A stretch of 60,020 nt of DNA from JAAZLS01 sp964585925 (lineage in GTDB: Bacteria; Bacillota; Dethiobacteria; DTU022), in the NCBI GenBank assembly GCA_964585925.1, contig CAZPFS010000011.1, positions 1 to 60,020 of the forward strand, written 5' to 3'. Position numbers and translations under genes: made by a program. The notes under the pieces are model-generated. The model searched no databases. It was not told the origin of the DNA and saw only the letters and a list, made by a program, of their open reading frames with translations. The first letter of the stretch is position 1. Each line of letters begins with the position of its first letter. Shown piece after piece: positions 24,568 to 33,922 of the stretch.

Positions 24568-25626
24568 TTGGCCATCGCCCGGAGAAAGTGCCGGGAGGTA
24601 AAAGTGGGCCACCTCACGATCGGCGGAGAGGCGCCGGTGCTGATCCAGAGTATGACCACCACAGACACCTCCCGGACAGAGCCAACCCTGGCTCAGATAA
24701 AACAGCTGGCCCTGGCGGGATGTGAGCTGATAAGGGTGGCCGTACCGGATCAAAAAGCGCTGCAAGCCCTGCCGGAACTTATGGCCGGCAGCCCCCTGCC
24801 GTTGATCGCGGACATTCATTTTGATTACCGCCTGGCATTGCAGGCTCTCGAGATGGGAATTCCCAAGGTGAGGATCAATCCCGGCAATATTGGCGGCCAG
24901 AGCAGGTTCCGGGAAGTGATCAGGGGGGCTTTGCACAAAGGGGCAGCGCTGAGGTTGGGGGTCAATGCCGGGTCGCTGGACAGGCTCACCCGGTCCAGGT
25001 ACGGGGCGGCCACACCCGACGCCTTGGTGGAATCGGCGCTGAGCTACCTGGAAATAGCGGAGGATGAAGGTTTTCAAAATGTTGTGGTATCTTTAAAGGC
25101 CTCCGACGTTCTGACCACGATCGGGGCCTACAGGCTGATTGCTCCCCGGATACCTTACCCGCTGCATCTGGGGGTAACCGAAGCCGGCCCGGCGGATACG
25201 GGGATTATAAAATCTTGCCTGGGGATTGGTCCCCTGCTGGCGGAAGGGATTGGAGACACCCTGCGGATTTCTCTGACGGCCGACCCGGTAGAGGAGGTGC
25301 GGGTAGCCCGTCAGATATTGCAGGATCTCCGGCTCAGAAAATTCGGTCCCGAGATCATTTCCTGCCCCACTTGCGGACGGTGCACCGTAGATCTGCTGCC
25401 GTTGGTGGAGCAGGTGAAGAAGTTGTTGGAAGGCATAAAAACCCCGCTGACGGTAGCGGTTATGGGTTGTCCGGTTAACGGGCCGGGCGAGGCCCGGCAA
25501 GCGGATCTGGGCGTCAGCGCCTCCAAAGAGTACGGCTACATATTTCGGCGGGGGGAAATAGTGGCCAAGGTTCACCGGGACGACATAATCAAAGTGCTGC
25601 AAAGGGAACTGAACCGGATTTGTTAA
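24568..25626 (+). CDS. ispG: 4-hydroxy-3-methylbut-2-enyl diphosphate synthase
   Basis: This [4Fe-4S] enzyme of the MEP pathway converts MEcPP to HMBPP. The N-terminal TIM barrel has SMTTTDTSRT and ADIHFDYRLAL. The cluster cysteines are in SCPTCGRC, with a conserved GCPVNGPGEA region. TTG 24568 with GGAGGAA is chosen; the upstream frame to 24529 is not supported by an SD. It gives about 352 residues, the normal short bacterial form. Confidence 0.95.
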   Translation: MAIARRKCREVKVGHLTIGGEAPVLIQSMTTTDTSRTEPTLAQIKQLALAGCELIRVAVPDQKALQALPELMAGSPLPLIADIHFDYRLALQALEMGIPKVRINPGNIGGQSRFREVIRGALHKGAALRLGVNAGSLDRLTRSRYGAATPDALVESALSYLEIAEDEGFQNVVVSLKASDVLTTIGAYRLIAPRIPYPLHLGVTEAGPADTGIIKSCLGIGPLLAEGIGDTLRISLTADPVEEVRVARQILQDLRLRKFGPEIISCPTCGRCTVDLLPLVEQVKKLLEGIKTPLTVAVMGCPVNGPGEARQADLGVSASKEYGYIFRRGEIVAKVHRDDIIKVLQRELNRIC

Positions 25627-25654
25627 AAAGATCACAAATTGGAGGGTATTGTTG

Positions 25655-26302
25655 GTGAGAGTAGCAGCAATTATCCCGGCTTACAATGAGGCCCGGACAA
25701 TTGGGGCAATATTGCCGGTATTAAAGAAATGCCCCCAGGTAAATCAAGTCATTGTTGTAAGCGATGGCTCCACGGACCATACGGTCAGAATTGCCCGCTC
25801 CTTTAAAGGGGTGGAGGTCATGGAACTGTCCAGGAATATTGGAAAGGGCGGCGCCATAATGGCCGGCCTCAAGAGAACTCAAGCCGAGGTGCTTTTGTTA
25901 CTGGACGCGGATTTAATTGGATTGACCCCCGCCCATATTGACTTCTTATTGACCCCGGTGCTTGAACAGGGGATCTCCATGACGGTGGGGGTTTTTAACC
26001 GGGGAAGGATAGTTACCGATCTGGCGCAAAAGATGGCGCCCTTTTTATCCGGACAGCGGGCGCTTACCCGGAGCCTGCTGGAAAGTGTAGCTTATTTGGA
26101 TATTTCCCGTTTCGGGATAGAGGTGATGCTGCATCGCTATGTGGAGGAACATGGCATTCCCACGATTGAGGTTTATCTTTCTGATCTGTCCCATGTATTG
26201 AAAGAGGAAAAATTCGGTCTCTGGAAGGGTTTCCTGGCCCGATTGCAAATGTACTGGGAAATCTTAAAATATGCGACCAAGGTCAGCTTGCACTTCAGGT
26301 AA
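25655..26302 (+). CDS. Family 2 glycosyltransferase (GT-A fold)
   Basis: This cytosolic GT2 enzyme of about 215 residues has VAAIIPAYNEARTIGAIL, VVSDGSTDHT, GKGGAI and the metal/nucleotide motif LLLDADLIGL. There is no membrane segment, so it resembles short polyprenyl-phosphate or glucosyl-phosphoglycerate-type transferases; donor and acceptor are unknown. GTG 25655 is eight bases from GGAGGG. It stands between ispG and rimP, where many Firmicutes carry proS and polC, and could use the lipid carrier made by the neighbouring genes. Confidence 0.8.
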   Translation: MRVAAIIPAYNEARTIGAILPVLKKCPQVNQVIVVSDGSTDHTVRIARSFKGVEVMELSRNIGKGGAIMAGLKRTQAEVLLLLDADLIGLTPAHIDFLLTPVLEQGISMTVGVFNRGRIVTDLAQKMAPFLSGQRALTRSLLESVAYLDISRFGIEVMLHRYVEEHGIPTIEVYLSDLSHVLKEEKFGLWKGFLARLQMYWEILKYATKVSLHFR

Positions 26303-26431
26303 TCCCGCCCTGAAACATGGCTGGATGGTGTTTTTCATTCCGCGCTGTGCCGGGCAGGCTTCGTCCGGTCCCGGGAAGACAGGTTTGTTTTTCCCTTTCT
26401 TGCAATTTTTATAATGATATGATAAATTATT

Positions 26432-26482
26432 AACCGTGAACGGTTGTTTCTGATGCGAAGGGTGGGTTTTCCCACTCTTCGT
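26432..26482 (+). promoter_or_regulatory. Leader hairpins upstream of rimP-nusA
   Basis: Two inverted repeats lie in the 210-base leader: AACCG-tgaa-CGGTT (26432-26445) and a strong stem CGAAGGGTGGG / CCCACTCTTCG with a TTTT loop (26456-26481). A similar hairpin is common ahead of rimP-nusA in Firmicutes, where transcription-coupled autoregulation by NusA has been proposed. The AT-rich stretch before it (TTGCAA near 26400, TAAATT about 17 bases on) is a weak promoter candidate. Confidence 0.45.
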
Positions 26483-26513
26483 TGTTAATAACCATTTTAA
26501 GCGAGGGATTTTG

Positions 26514-27002
26514 GTGAATCAAGAGGAGATCGAATCGAAATTAATCTCTTTGGTAGAGCCGGTATTGCAGAGCAATTCCCTGGAGATGGTGGATCTGGAA
26601 TACCGGGCCGGGAGAAAAGGATATCTGTGCATTTACATAGACAAACCCGGGGGAGCGACCATCGGGGACTGTGAGGCAATCAGCCGCGAAATCTCCGATC
26701 TGCTGGACATTTACGATCCGATCCCTTACCAGTATGTGCTGGAGGTATCCACGCCGGGGGTGGAACGGCCCCTGCGCAAAAAGGAAGATTTTCACCGTTT
26801 TACCGGAGAGGCGGTCAAGATATACACCAGCCTGCCGCTTGAAGGCGGCAGTATATTTGCCGGGGTGTTGACCGCGGCCGGAGATGAGGGGATCGGGTTG
26901 ACCTTGGAAAACGGTGATTCTATGGAGTTCAGGTACGATCAGATTGCCCGGGCTCACCTTTGGTATAGACCGGCTAGAGGAACAAAAAATAAAAGGGGGT
27001 GA
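26514..27002 (+). CDS. rimP: Ribosome maturation factor RimP
   Basis: RimP helps assemble the 30S subunit. It has two domains: the N-terminal alpha/beta part (VDLEYRAGRKGYLCIYIDKPGG) with the conserved VSTPGVERPLRKKEDF segment, and a C-terminal SH3-like barrel. GTG 26514 lies after GCGAGGGA. It is followed at four bases by nusA, the conserved order. Confidence 0.93.
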   Translation: MNQEEIESKLISLVEPVLQSNSLEMVDLEYRAGRKGYLCIYIDKPGGATIGDCEAISREISDLLDIYDPIPYQYVLEVSTPGVERPLRKKEDFHRFTGEAVKIYTSLPLEGGSIFAGVLTAAGDEGIGLTLENGDSMEFRYDQIARAHLWYRPARGTKNKRG

Positions 27003-27006
27003 AAAA

Positions 27007-28113
27007 ATGAATACGGACTTTCTATCAGCGGTAGAGTCCATTGAGAAAGAAAAGGGGATCAGCAAAGAAACCCTGTTTGAGGCGATAGAGGTGGCTTTGA
27101 TCTCGGCCTATAAACGCAATTTCAATTCTTCCCCCAATGTGAGGGTGGATATAGATCGGCAAACAGGCAAAATAAGGGTATTTTCACAGCTGACTGTTGT
27201 AGACAAAGTTGAAACTCCTCAGCAGGAGATATCCCTGGCCGAAGCGCGGGTTTACGATCCCCATTGCCTGATAGACGATTCGGTAGAAGTAGAGGTAACC
27301 CCCACGGAATTTGGGCGCATTGCCGCCCAAACGGCCAAACAGGTGGTCATCCAAAGGATCAGGGAAGCTGAACGGGAATTGATATATGAAGAATTCGTAG
27401 ATCGAAAAGAAGATATTATTACCGGATTGATTCAGCGGTTTGATCAGCGCAACATGATCATTGATCTGGGGCGTGCGGAGGCCGTGCTGCCGCTGGAGGA
27501 GCAGATCCGCCTGGAAAGATACAAACAGGGCGAACGGATCAAGACCTATATTGTGGATGTTAGAAAAACCACCAAGGGGCCCCAGATCATAGTCTCCAGA
27601 TCCCATCCCGGCCTGCTGAAACGACTGTTTGAACTGGAGGTTCCGGAAATATTTGACGGGGTGGTGGAGATCAAGGCTGTGGCCAGAGAGGCGGGGTTTC
27701 GTTCCAAGATTGCGGTCTGGTCCAACAATCAGGATGTTGATCCGGTGGGAGCCTGTGTAGGGACCCGGGGAAGCCGGGTACAGGCCGTAAGCTATGAGTT
27801 GAGGGGCGAAAAAATAGATATTATCAAGTGGGATGACGAACCGGAGACGTTTATTGCCAACGCTCTCAGCCCGGCCTCTGTGGTGAATGTGGAATTAAAC
27901 TCCGAACAGCGGATCGCCACGGTAATTGTTCACGACGATCAACTATCACTGGCCATCGGCAAAGAAGGGCAAAATGCCCGTCTGGCGGCAAAGATCAGCG
28001 GGTGGAAGATCGACATCTCCAGCGAGACACAGATCGCCCAGCAACGGCTGTCGTCTCTGGGGTTTGGCCCGGAAAACAAGGAGGAGAAAGGTAATTTTGA
28101 GCAAAATACGTAA
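27007..28113 (+). CDS. nusA: Transcription termination/antitermination factor NusA
   Basis: NusA binds RNA polymerase and nascent RNA and affects pausing and termination. The order is N-terminal RNAP-binding domain, S1 domain (about residues 130-200), then KH1 and KH2 (VGTRGSRVQAV; AIGKEGQNARLAAKI). At 368 residues it lacks the C-terminal acidic repeats of E. coli NusA, as in other Firmicutes. ATG 27007 has AAAGGGGGTG upstream. Confidence 0.96.
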   Translation: MNTDFLSAVESIEKEKGISKETLFEAIEVALISAYKRNFNSSPNVRVDIDRQTGKIRVFSQLTVVDKVETPQQEISLAEARVYDPHCLIDDSVEVEVTPTEFGRIAAQTAKQVVIQRIREAERELIYEEFVDRKEDIITGLIQRFDQRNMIIDLGRAEAVLPLEEQIRLERYKQGERIKTYIVDVRKTTKGPQIIVSRSHPGLLKRLFELEVPEIFDGVVEIKAVAREAGFRSKIAVWSNNQDVDPVGACVGTRGSRVQAVSYELRGEKIDIIKWDDEPETFIANALSPASVVNVELNSEQRIATVIVHDDQLSLAIGKEGQNARLAAKISGWKIDISSETQIAQQRLSSLGFGPENKEEKGNFEQNT

Positions 28114-28378
28114 ATTACCGCTGCGAATCTGTGTTGGTTGCCAGGAGAAAAAATCCAAACGGGAGCTGATCAGAATCGTGCGCACTCCTGCCGGGGAGGT
28201 GGCCGTCGATCTGACCGGCAAGCAGTCAGGCCGTGGCGCTTATATTTGCCCCAAAAACGACTGCCTTCAAAAAGCGGTTAAGGGCAAGCGACTGGAGAAA
28301 AACCTGCAGGTTCCTATTTCTCCGGAAATAATTGACCGACTAAAAAAAATGATGGCGCTCCCGGAGGGGGAAACCTGA
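28097..28378 (+). CDS. rnpM: YlxR-family RNase P modulator
   Basis: This is a small basic protein of the YlxR family (RICVGCQEKKSKRELIRIV, GRGAYICP), recently linked to RNase P modulation in Bacillus. TTG 28097 follows AGGAGGAGAAAGG; the gene overlaps the end of nusA by 17 bases. The L7Ae-like ylxQ gene usually found next is absent here, and infB follows instead. Confidence 0.9.
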   Translation: MSKIRKLPLRICVGCQEKKSKRELIRIVRTPAGEVAVDLTGKQSGRGAYICPKNDCLQKAVKGKRLEKNLQVPISPEIIDRLKKMMALPEGET

Positions 28379-28428
28379 CAATATCATGAGTTTCTAAGAA
28401 ACACTGGGAATTCGAGGAGGGTCATTAA

Positions 28429-28443
28429 ATGGAGGTGTGGTAA
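28429..28443 (+). other. Four-codon mini-ORF abutting infB
   Basis: ATG GAG GTG TGG TAA has its own strong SD (GAGGAGG, about 28414-28420) eight bases upstream. Its stop codon is immediately followed by the GTG start of infB at 28444. The arrangement would favour termination-reinitiation on infB. It may be chance, because GGAGGTG inside it also serves as the SD of infB. Confidence 0.35.
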
Positions 28444-30525
28444 GTGGGAAAAGTTCGGGTGTATGAGCTGGCCAGGGAACTGGGAACAAACAGCCGAAAA
28501 CTGATTGAAGTCATGGAAAGCATGAATATATCAGTTAAGAACCATATGAGCACATTGGAAAAAGATCAGGCGGAAAGCATAATTGCCATCATCACCGGCC
28601 AGGCTGAACAAAAAGCCGAAACCGAAGATATTTCCGCCCCCAAAATAGAGGATAAAACGCCAAAGCCCGAGACTAAACCGGCACCGGATCCGGAAAAGGC
28701 AGAGGAAGAAACCCCTTCCCCGGGAAAGAAGACCAGGGCTTTTTTGGACCGGCAGGCCTCGGCGGCAGCCCGTAAAAAGATGCCCCGCCGCCGGATAAAG
28801 TTGGAGGGGCGGGTTACGGTGAGGGAGCTGGCTTCCTATCTTGAAATCCCGGCCACCGAGCTGATCGGGAATTTGCTGCAGTTGGGAGTAGTGGCCAGTA
28901 TAAATCAGGATATTTCGCGGGAAGCCATCGAACTGGTGGCTGACGGCTATGATGTAGATATTGATTATACCGCAGATCCGGTGGAACAAAAATTGGCGGA
29001 AATCCACGCCACAGGGAAGGGTATGCAGCCCAGGGTGCCGGTGGTTACCGTGCTGGGCCATGTGGATCATGGTAAAACCTCCCTGCTGGATGCAATTCGC
29101 AAAGCAAATGTTACCGCCGGTGAAGCGGGCGGGATTACCCAGCATATAGGGGCCTATGGGGTGAATGTCAAGGGGAAAAAGGTAGTTTTTCTGGATACTC
29201 CCGGCCATGAGGCCTTTACGGCCATGCGGGCCAGGGGAGCCCAGGTAACAGATATCGCGGTGCTGGTGGTCGGCGCGGATGACGGGGTAATGCCCCAGAC
29301 CATCGAGGCCATAAACCATGCGCAGGCGGCGGAAGTCCCGATCATCGTGGCCATAAATAAAATCGACAAGCCCTCGGCCGACGTAGAAAGAGTCAAGCAA
29401 CAGCTTGCCGAGCGCAAACTTGTTTCGGAAGAATGGGGCGGGGAAACAATTGTAGTTTCAGTCAGCGCCAAAAAAGGGGAAGGCCTGAACGAACTGCTGG
29501 AGATGATTCTGCTGGTGGCGGAAGTATGTGAGCTTAAAGCCAGCCCTGATCTTTTGGCCAGGGGAACAGTGATCGAAGCCAAGCTGGATCGGGGCCGAGG
29601 GCCGGTAGCCACGGTGCTTGTTCAGGATGGGACCCTCAGGGTAGGCGATCCGGTGATCTGTGGTTACATTTCCGGTAAAGTGCGGGCGATGATCGATGAA
29701 CAGGGAAAACGGGTCAAGACGGCGGGCCCCTCCACCCCGGTGGAGGTGCTGGGTCTGGCCGACGTTCCCCAGGCCGGAGACAGCTTCCAGGTAGTGGGAG
29801 CCGATCGAACGGCGCGCCAGGTGGCGGAGAAACGCTCCACCAAGCTAAAGGAAGCCGCTCACCGGACACGGCGGATCTCCCTGGAGGATCTGTTTAAACA
29901 GATTCAGGAGGGAGAGGTAAAAGAGCTGAATTTAATCCTCAAAGGCGATGTCCACGGGTCGGTGGAGGCGCTTCAGGAAGCGCTGCTTAAATTGAGCCTG
30001 GAACAGGTTAAGACAAAAATAATCCATACCGCGGTGGGATCAATCTCCGAATCCGACATCATGCTGGCCTCGGCCTCCAATGCCATCGTGATCGGTTTCA
30101 ATGTGCGCCCCGAACCGGGTGCAAGAAAGCTGGCCGAATTGGAAAATGTAGATATGCGGTTGTATAACGTGATCTACGAAGCGATCGAGGATATACAAAA
30201 TGCAGTGTCGGGAATGTTGGCTCCCAAGCTGGAGGAGATAATTCTGGGACATGCCCAGGTTCGGCAGTTGTTCAAAGTATCCAGACTGGGGACGATAGCC
30301 GGCTCCATGGTTACCGATGGCAAGATTACCCGCAACGCCCGGATAAGGGTAATCAGGAACGGGGAGTCAATTTTTGAGGGAAAGTTGGCCTCTCTGAAGC
30401 GATTCAAAGATGACGCCCGGGAGGTTATGAACGGTTTTGAATGTGGTATTTTGCTGGAGGGATTTCACGACCTGCATGAGGAGGACGTTATTGAGGCTTT
30501 TGCGATTGAAGAAGTGAAGAAATAA
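28444..30525 (+). CDS. infB: Translation initiation factor IF-2
   Basis: IF-2 is the GTPase that places initiator tRNA on the ribosome. It has an N-terminal IF2N domain (VRVYELARELGTNSRKLIEVM), a charged linker, a second IF2N-like domain, and then the G domain with GHVDHGKTS, DTPGHEAF and NKID. Domains II-IV end in the fMet-tRNA-binding C2 domain. At 693 residues it is a short-linker form. GTG 28444 follows GGAGGTG and the mini-ORF stop. Confidence 0.96.
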   Translation: MGKVRVYELARELGTNSRKLIEVMESMNISVKNHMSTLEKDQAESIIAIITGQAEQKAETEDISAPKIEDKTPKPETKPAPDPEKAEEETPSPGKKTRAFLDRQASAAARKKMPRRRIKLEGRVTVRELASYLEIPATELIGNLLQLGVVASINQDISREAIELVADGYDVDIDYTADPVEQKLAEIHATGKGMQPRVPVVTVLGHVDHGKTSLLDAIRKANVTAGEAGGITQHIGAYGVNVKGKKVVFLDTPGHEAFTAMRARGAQVTDIAVLVVGADDGVMPQTIEAINHAQAAEVPIIVAINKIDKPSADVERVKQQLAERKLVSEEWGGETIVVSVSAKKGEGLNELLEMILLVAEVCELKASPDLLARGTVIEAKLDRGRGPVATVLVQDGTLRVGDPVICGYISGKVRAMIDEQGKRVKTAGPSTPVEVLGLADVPQAGDSFQVVGADRTARQVAEKRSTKLKEAAHRTRRISLEDLFKQIQEGEVKELNLILKGDVHGSVEALQEALLKLSLEQVKTKIIHTAVGSISESDIMLASASNAIVIGFNVRPEPGARKLAELENVDMRLYNVIYEAIEDIQNAVSGMLAPKLEEIILGHAQVRQLFKVSRLGTIAGSMVTDGKITRNARIRVIRNGESIFEGKLASLKRFKDDAREVMNGFECGILLEGFHDLHEEDVIEAFAIEEVKK

Positions 30526-30557
30526 CAAACCCTGCCGGTTTGTGTGGAGGTTGTGAC

Positions 30558-30920
30558 ATGTCGGAAACCAGAGCCCGACGGGTAGCGGATCAGATCAAAA
30601 AAGAGGTTAGCCAGATCATCAGGGAAGAGCTTAAGGATCCCCGGGTGGCGGCTATAACCAGTGTTACCGAGGTAGTGGTGACCCGGGATTTACGTTATGC
30701 CCGGATCTATATCAGTATTTACGGCGAGCCTGAACAGCAGCAACAGACTTATCAGGTATTGACCCGGGCGGCAGGGTTTTTCCGCAGCGAGATCGGCAAG
30801 CGGATCCGCCTGCGCTATGCTCCCGAACTTACTTTTCACCTGGATCGTTCACTGGAGTACGGGAATCATATAGAACAGGTGCTAAAATCAATCAGCGATC
30901 AGAAAGAAGACAATGCTTGA
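30558..30920 (+). CDS. rbfA: 30S ribosome-binding factor A
   Basis: RbfA is a cold-shock and late 16S rRNA maturation factor. It is a KH-like small protein with the family pattern ARRVADQIKKEVSQIIREEL, DPRVAAITSVTEV, and DLRYARIYIS. ATG 30558 (GTGGAGG upstream) is preferred to 30540. It overlaps nrnA by eight bases. Confidence 0.94.
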   Translation: MSETRARRVADQIKKEVSQIIREELKDPRVAAITSVTEVVVTRDLRYARIYISIYGEPEQQQQTYQVLTRAAGFFRSEIGKRIRLRYAPELTFHLDRSLEYGNHIEQVLKSISDQKEDNA

Positions 30921-31920
30921 GGGCTTTGAACAGGTTAAAGAATTTCTAACCCGGGGAAACAGCTTTTACCTGGTATCGCACATGCTTCCTGACGGTGACA
31001 GCGTGGGCTCGCTGCTGGCACTGGGGGAAGCGTTGCAGCAACTGGGAAAGAAGGTCAAAATGGCTGTTCCGGGGACAATTCCTTATAAATATCAATTTTT
31101 GACAGGAAGCCGGGAGGTTGCCGGTGACTTCCAGTTTGATGGTTTTTCTACGGTAGTGGCGCTGGATTGCAGCGATCTGGGCCGGGTAGACAGGTTCCGG
31201 CCGGAAATAGAAAATGCGCCGCTGGTGATCAATATTGATCATCATGTCAGCAACCAGCGGTTTGGAACGGTAAACCTGGTGGACACCGCCGCTTCCGCTA
31301 CCGGGGAAATTGTTTTCAGGTTGTTATCGGAGATGAAAGCAACCATTACCCCTTCCATAGCTTCCTCCTTGTATGTAGCCCTGGCTACCGATACCGGTTC
31401 CTTCAAGTTTGACAACACCACCTCCCGAACTCATCTCATATGTGCGGCCTTGATCGATCGCGGCTGCAACCCGGGGGAGATATCCCGGCGGGTGTTTGAT
31501 CTTCACCCCCTGCCGTATTTCCTTCTGCTGAAGGAAGTTCTCTCCACTCTTGAGCTATATTGTGAACAGCGGGTGGCAGTGCTGACCGCCGGCCGGGATA
31601 TGCTGGATCGGTGCGGAGCGAAAGAGGAGGATATGGATGGGATAATCAACTATTCCCGCAATATCGAAGGTGTGGAGCTGGGGCTGTTGTTTTACATGGG
31701 GGGAAAAGGAGAGGTAAAAGTCGGGTTTCGCTCATCACAGGTGGATGTAAGCCGGCTGGCTGCCAAATTTAACGGGGGAGGGCATGCCAGAGCAGCAGGT
31801 TGCCGGGTTTCGGGCTCCTATGGCGAGATCAAAGCCCGGATTCTCAAAGAAGCGGAGGCGCTGCTCGGACAGTGCGGATTACTGGAGGGAGATCATGAAC
31901 GGCCTGATCGTGATCAATAA
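30913..31920 (+). CDS. nrnA: DHH-family bifunctional oligoribonuclease/pAp phosphatase (NrnA)
   Basis: This enzyme degrades nanoRNA and dephosphorylates pAp using Mn2+. The DHH domain has SHMLPDGDSVGS, ALDCSDLGR and INIDHHVSNQRFG; the C-terminal DHHA1 domain has FNGGGHARAAGC. Its 335 residues match NrnA. It overlaps both rbfA (eight bases) and truB (26 bases), so translation of the three is coupled. Confidence 0.94.
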   Translation: MLEGFEQVKEFLTRGNSFYLVSHMLPDGDSVGSLLALGEALQQLGKKVKMAVPGTIPYKYQFLTGSREVAGDFQFDGFSTVVALDCSDLGRVDRFRPEIENAPLVINIDHHVSNQRFGTVNLVDTAASATGEIVFRLLSEMKATITPSIASSLYVALATDTGSFKFDNTTSRTHLICAALIDRGCNPGEISRRVFDLHPLPYFLLLKEVLSTLELYCEQRVAVLTAGRDMLDRCGAKEEDMDGIINYSRNIEGVELGLLFYMGGKGEVKVGFRSSQVDVSRLAAKFNGGGHARAAGCRVSGSYGEIKARILKEAEALLGQCGLLEGDHERPDRDQ

Positions 31921-32809
31921 GCCTTCGGGGCTCACCTCTCACCGGGTTGTGCAGGAGATCCGGCGTCTGATCCCGGAAACTAAGGTTGGCCATGCCGGAA
32001 CCCTTGATCCTTTGGCTACCGGGGTTTTGCCCCTTTGTCTGGGAAAAGCCACCCGGATCGTAGAATACCTGATGGATCTTCCCAAGGGGTACCGGGCCGA
32101 GCTGGAATTTGGAGCCACTACTGAAACCGGAGATGCCCAGGGAGAGATAATAAACCGGTTCCCACTGCCGCCCCTGACTCGGGATATGGTGGAACAGGCG
32201 TTGATCGACCTGACCGGAACGCAGCAGCAGGTGCCTCCCCGCTACTCGGCGATCAAGTACCGCGGAAAACCCATGTATTACTGGACCCGGCAAGGGATAG
32301 AGGTAGAGCTGTCCCCGCGGACAGTTCATATTTACCGGCTGGAAATGATCGATTTCAGGTACCCCGAACGGCCCCAACTGGTGATTGAAACCGAGTGTTC
32401 CCGGGGGACCTATATCCGGGTCCTGGCGGAACAGATCGGTGAAAAATTGGGAACAGGCGCTTTTGTCCGCTCCCTGCAGCGGCTGTTTGTGGGCCCGTTT
32501 ACACTCAAACAGTCAGTCGATCTGGATTATATTCAAAGGCTGGCCGGACTGGCGGAACTAAAAGAGATGATAATTCCGGCTGATCGCGCCTTGCAGCATC
32601 TGCCGGCGGTGACTTTGGATGATGTTGGTATCAGGCAACTGCAGCAGGGGCAAACGGTGGCCTTAAACGAGGACCCTGAAGGGGCGGCGGAAGGGCGGCG
32701 GCAAGGAAAATATCTCCGGGTTTATAACCCTGTGGGCCTATTCACGACTTTGGCGGTGGTAAATGAGGTTGCCGGGGAGAAACTGCTGAAACCGGTGATT
32801 AATTTTTAG
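31895..32809 (+). CDS. truB: tRNA pseudouridine(55) synthase
   Basis: TruB makes pseudouridine 55 in the T loop of tRNA. The catalytic motif is intact (KVGHAGTLDPLATGVL, with the active Asp), and a C-terminal PUA-like part follows. ATG 31895 has CTGGAGGGAG upstream and gives the usual N-terminus (NGLIVINKPSGLTSH); the frame is open further upstream inside nrnA but unsupported. Confidence 0.95.
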   Translation: MNGLIVINKPSGLTSHRVVQEIRRLIPETKVGHAGTLDPLATGVLPLCLGKATRIVEYLMDLPKGYRAELEFGATTETGDAQGEIINRFPLPPLTRDMVEQALIDLTGTQQQVPPRYSAIKYRGKPMYYWTRQGIEVELSPRTVHIYRLEMIDFRYPERPQLVIETECSRGTYIRVLAEQIGEKLGTGAFVRSLQRLFVGPFTLKQSVDLDYIQRLAGLAELKEMIIPADRALQHLPAVTLDDVGIRQLQQGQTVALNEDPEGAAEGRRQGKYLRVYNPVGLFTTLAVVNEVAGEKLLKPVINF

Positions 32810-32827
32810 AATTCTAAGGAGAAAACA

Positions 32828-33799
32828 ATGCTTTTGGTGCAGGGATTGAAACAGTGGGCCGACCCCGGCCGGCCCTTGTATTTGGCCTTGGGCAACTTTG
32901 ATGGTGTTCATCGCGGCCACCAGTTGATCATCAACCAAACGGTAGATCTGGCCCGGCAGGAAGGCGGCGTTTCGGCGGTATTGGTGCTCAACCCCCATCC
33001 GCAGGCCATGTTCACGCCTGCATCCCCTTTCCCCATGCTGACCGATTTACAAATCAAGGCCGAAATAATTTCCGCGCTGGGGGTGGATTATTTTATCGTG
33101 TTGCAGTTTGATTTGCAACTGGCCTCCACTTCTCCCGAAATGTTTGTAAACCATTATTTATGGGAAAAACTAAAGGCAAAGCGGATAGTTGTCGGAGAGG
33201 ACTATTCCTTTGGCTGGGAAGGCCAAGGTACGCCCCTTACCCTGGAGCGGCTCGGCCGGGAGTACGGCTTTAGGGTAGAAACCTGCCCGCTTCTAAAGTG
33301 GAAGGGCAATCCGGTCAGCAGTTCGCAAATCAGGAACCTTATCGGCGCCGGTGAGGTTTCAGAAGCATCGGGGATGTTGAACTATTATTTTTTTCGTTAC
33401 GGAAAGGTGATCCGAGGGGCCGGTAGAGGGAACCGGTTGCTCTATCCCACGGCTAACCTGCACATTTCACCCGATCTTATTTTGCCCGACCGGGGAGTAT
33501 ACTTTACGGCGGTGGAACAGGCCGGCGGGGAAATACATTTCGGGGTAACCAACGTCGGAGGGGCCCCTACCTTTGATCAGGAGGCGTTGTCCGTGGAGAC
33601 CTATATCCTGAGTTTTCAAGGCGATCTGTATCAAAAAACGATCAAGCTTTATTTTCTGGAAAAACTCCGGGGAATTGTCCCTTTTGGCACTCCGGAAGAG
33701 TTGAAAGACCAGATAGGCAGAGATATCCATCAGGCCGAAAGAATGGCGAATGCCGGTTTCAGACCATTTTGCCGGGGTTTACTGGAAAAAACACCCTGA
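32828..33799 (+). CDS. ribF: Bifunctional riboflavin kinase/FAD synthetase
   Basis: RibF makes FMN and then FAD. The N-terminal adenylyltransferase domain has LGNFDGVHRGHQ and VVGEDYSFGW. The C-terminal kinase domain has GRGNRLLYPTANL and YFTAV. Its 323 residues are normal. The SD is AAGGAG. It closes the rimP-ribF operon; the promoter of rpsO follows. Confidence 0.95.
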   Translation: MLLVQGLKQWADPGRPLYLALGNFDGVHRGHQLIINQTVDLARQEGGVSAVLVLNPHPQAMFTPASPFPMLTDLQIKAEIISALGVDYFIVLQFDLQLASTSPEMFVNHYLWEKLKAKRIVVGEDYSFGWEGQGTPLTLERLGREYGFRVETCPLLKWKGNPVSSSQIRNLIGAGEVSEASGMLNYYFFRYGKVIRGAGRGNRLLYPTANLHISPDLILPDRGVYFTAVEQAGGEIHFGVTNVGGAPTFDQEALSVETYILSFQGDLYQKTIKLYFLEKLRGIVPFGTPEELKDQIGRDIHQAERMANAGFRPFCRGLLEKTP

Positions 33800-33813
33800 A
33801 AACGTAAATTGAT

Positions 33814-33841
33814 TTACAATTGATTTTGGCTGTGATAGAAT
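33814..33841 (+). promoter_or_regulatory. Promoter of rpsO
   Basis: TTACAA and TAGAAT are separated by 16 bases about 80 bases before rpsO. The short leader could hold an S15-binding autoregulatory structure, but none is clear by eye. Confidence 0.45.
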
Positions 33842-33922
33842 TTTTCAAGTAAATGAACCGCATATCCGGTACTTTTTACTGGAAAGAAGCGGCGATTATC
33901 AGTTAACGGAGGTCTCAACGAG

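Noticed and set aside
33842..33922. S15-binding leader of rpsO
   Set aside because: Autoregulation is known for rpsO in several bacteria, but no recognisable S15-binding motif could be drawn by eye here.
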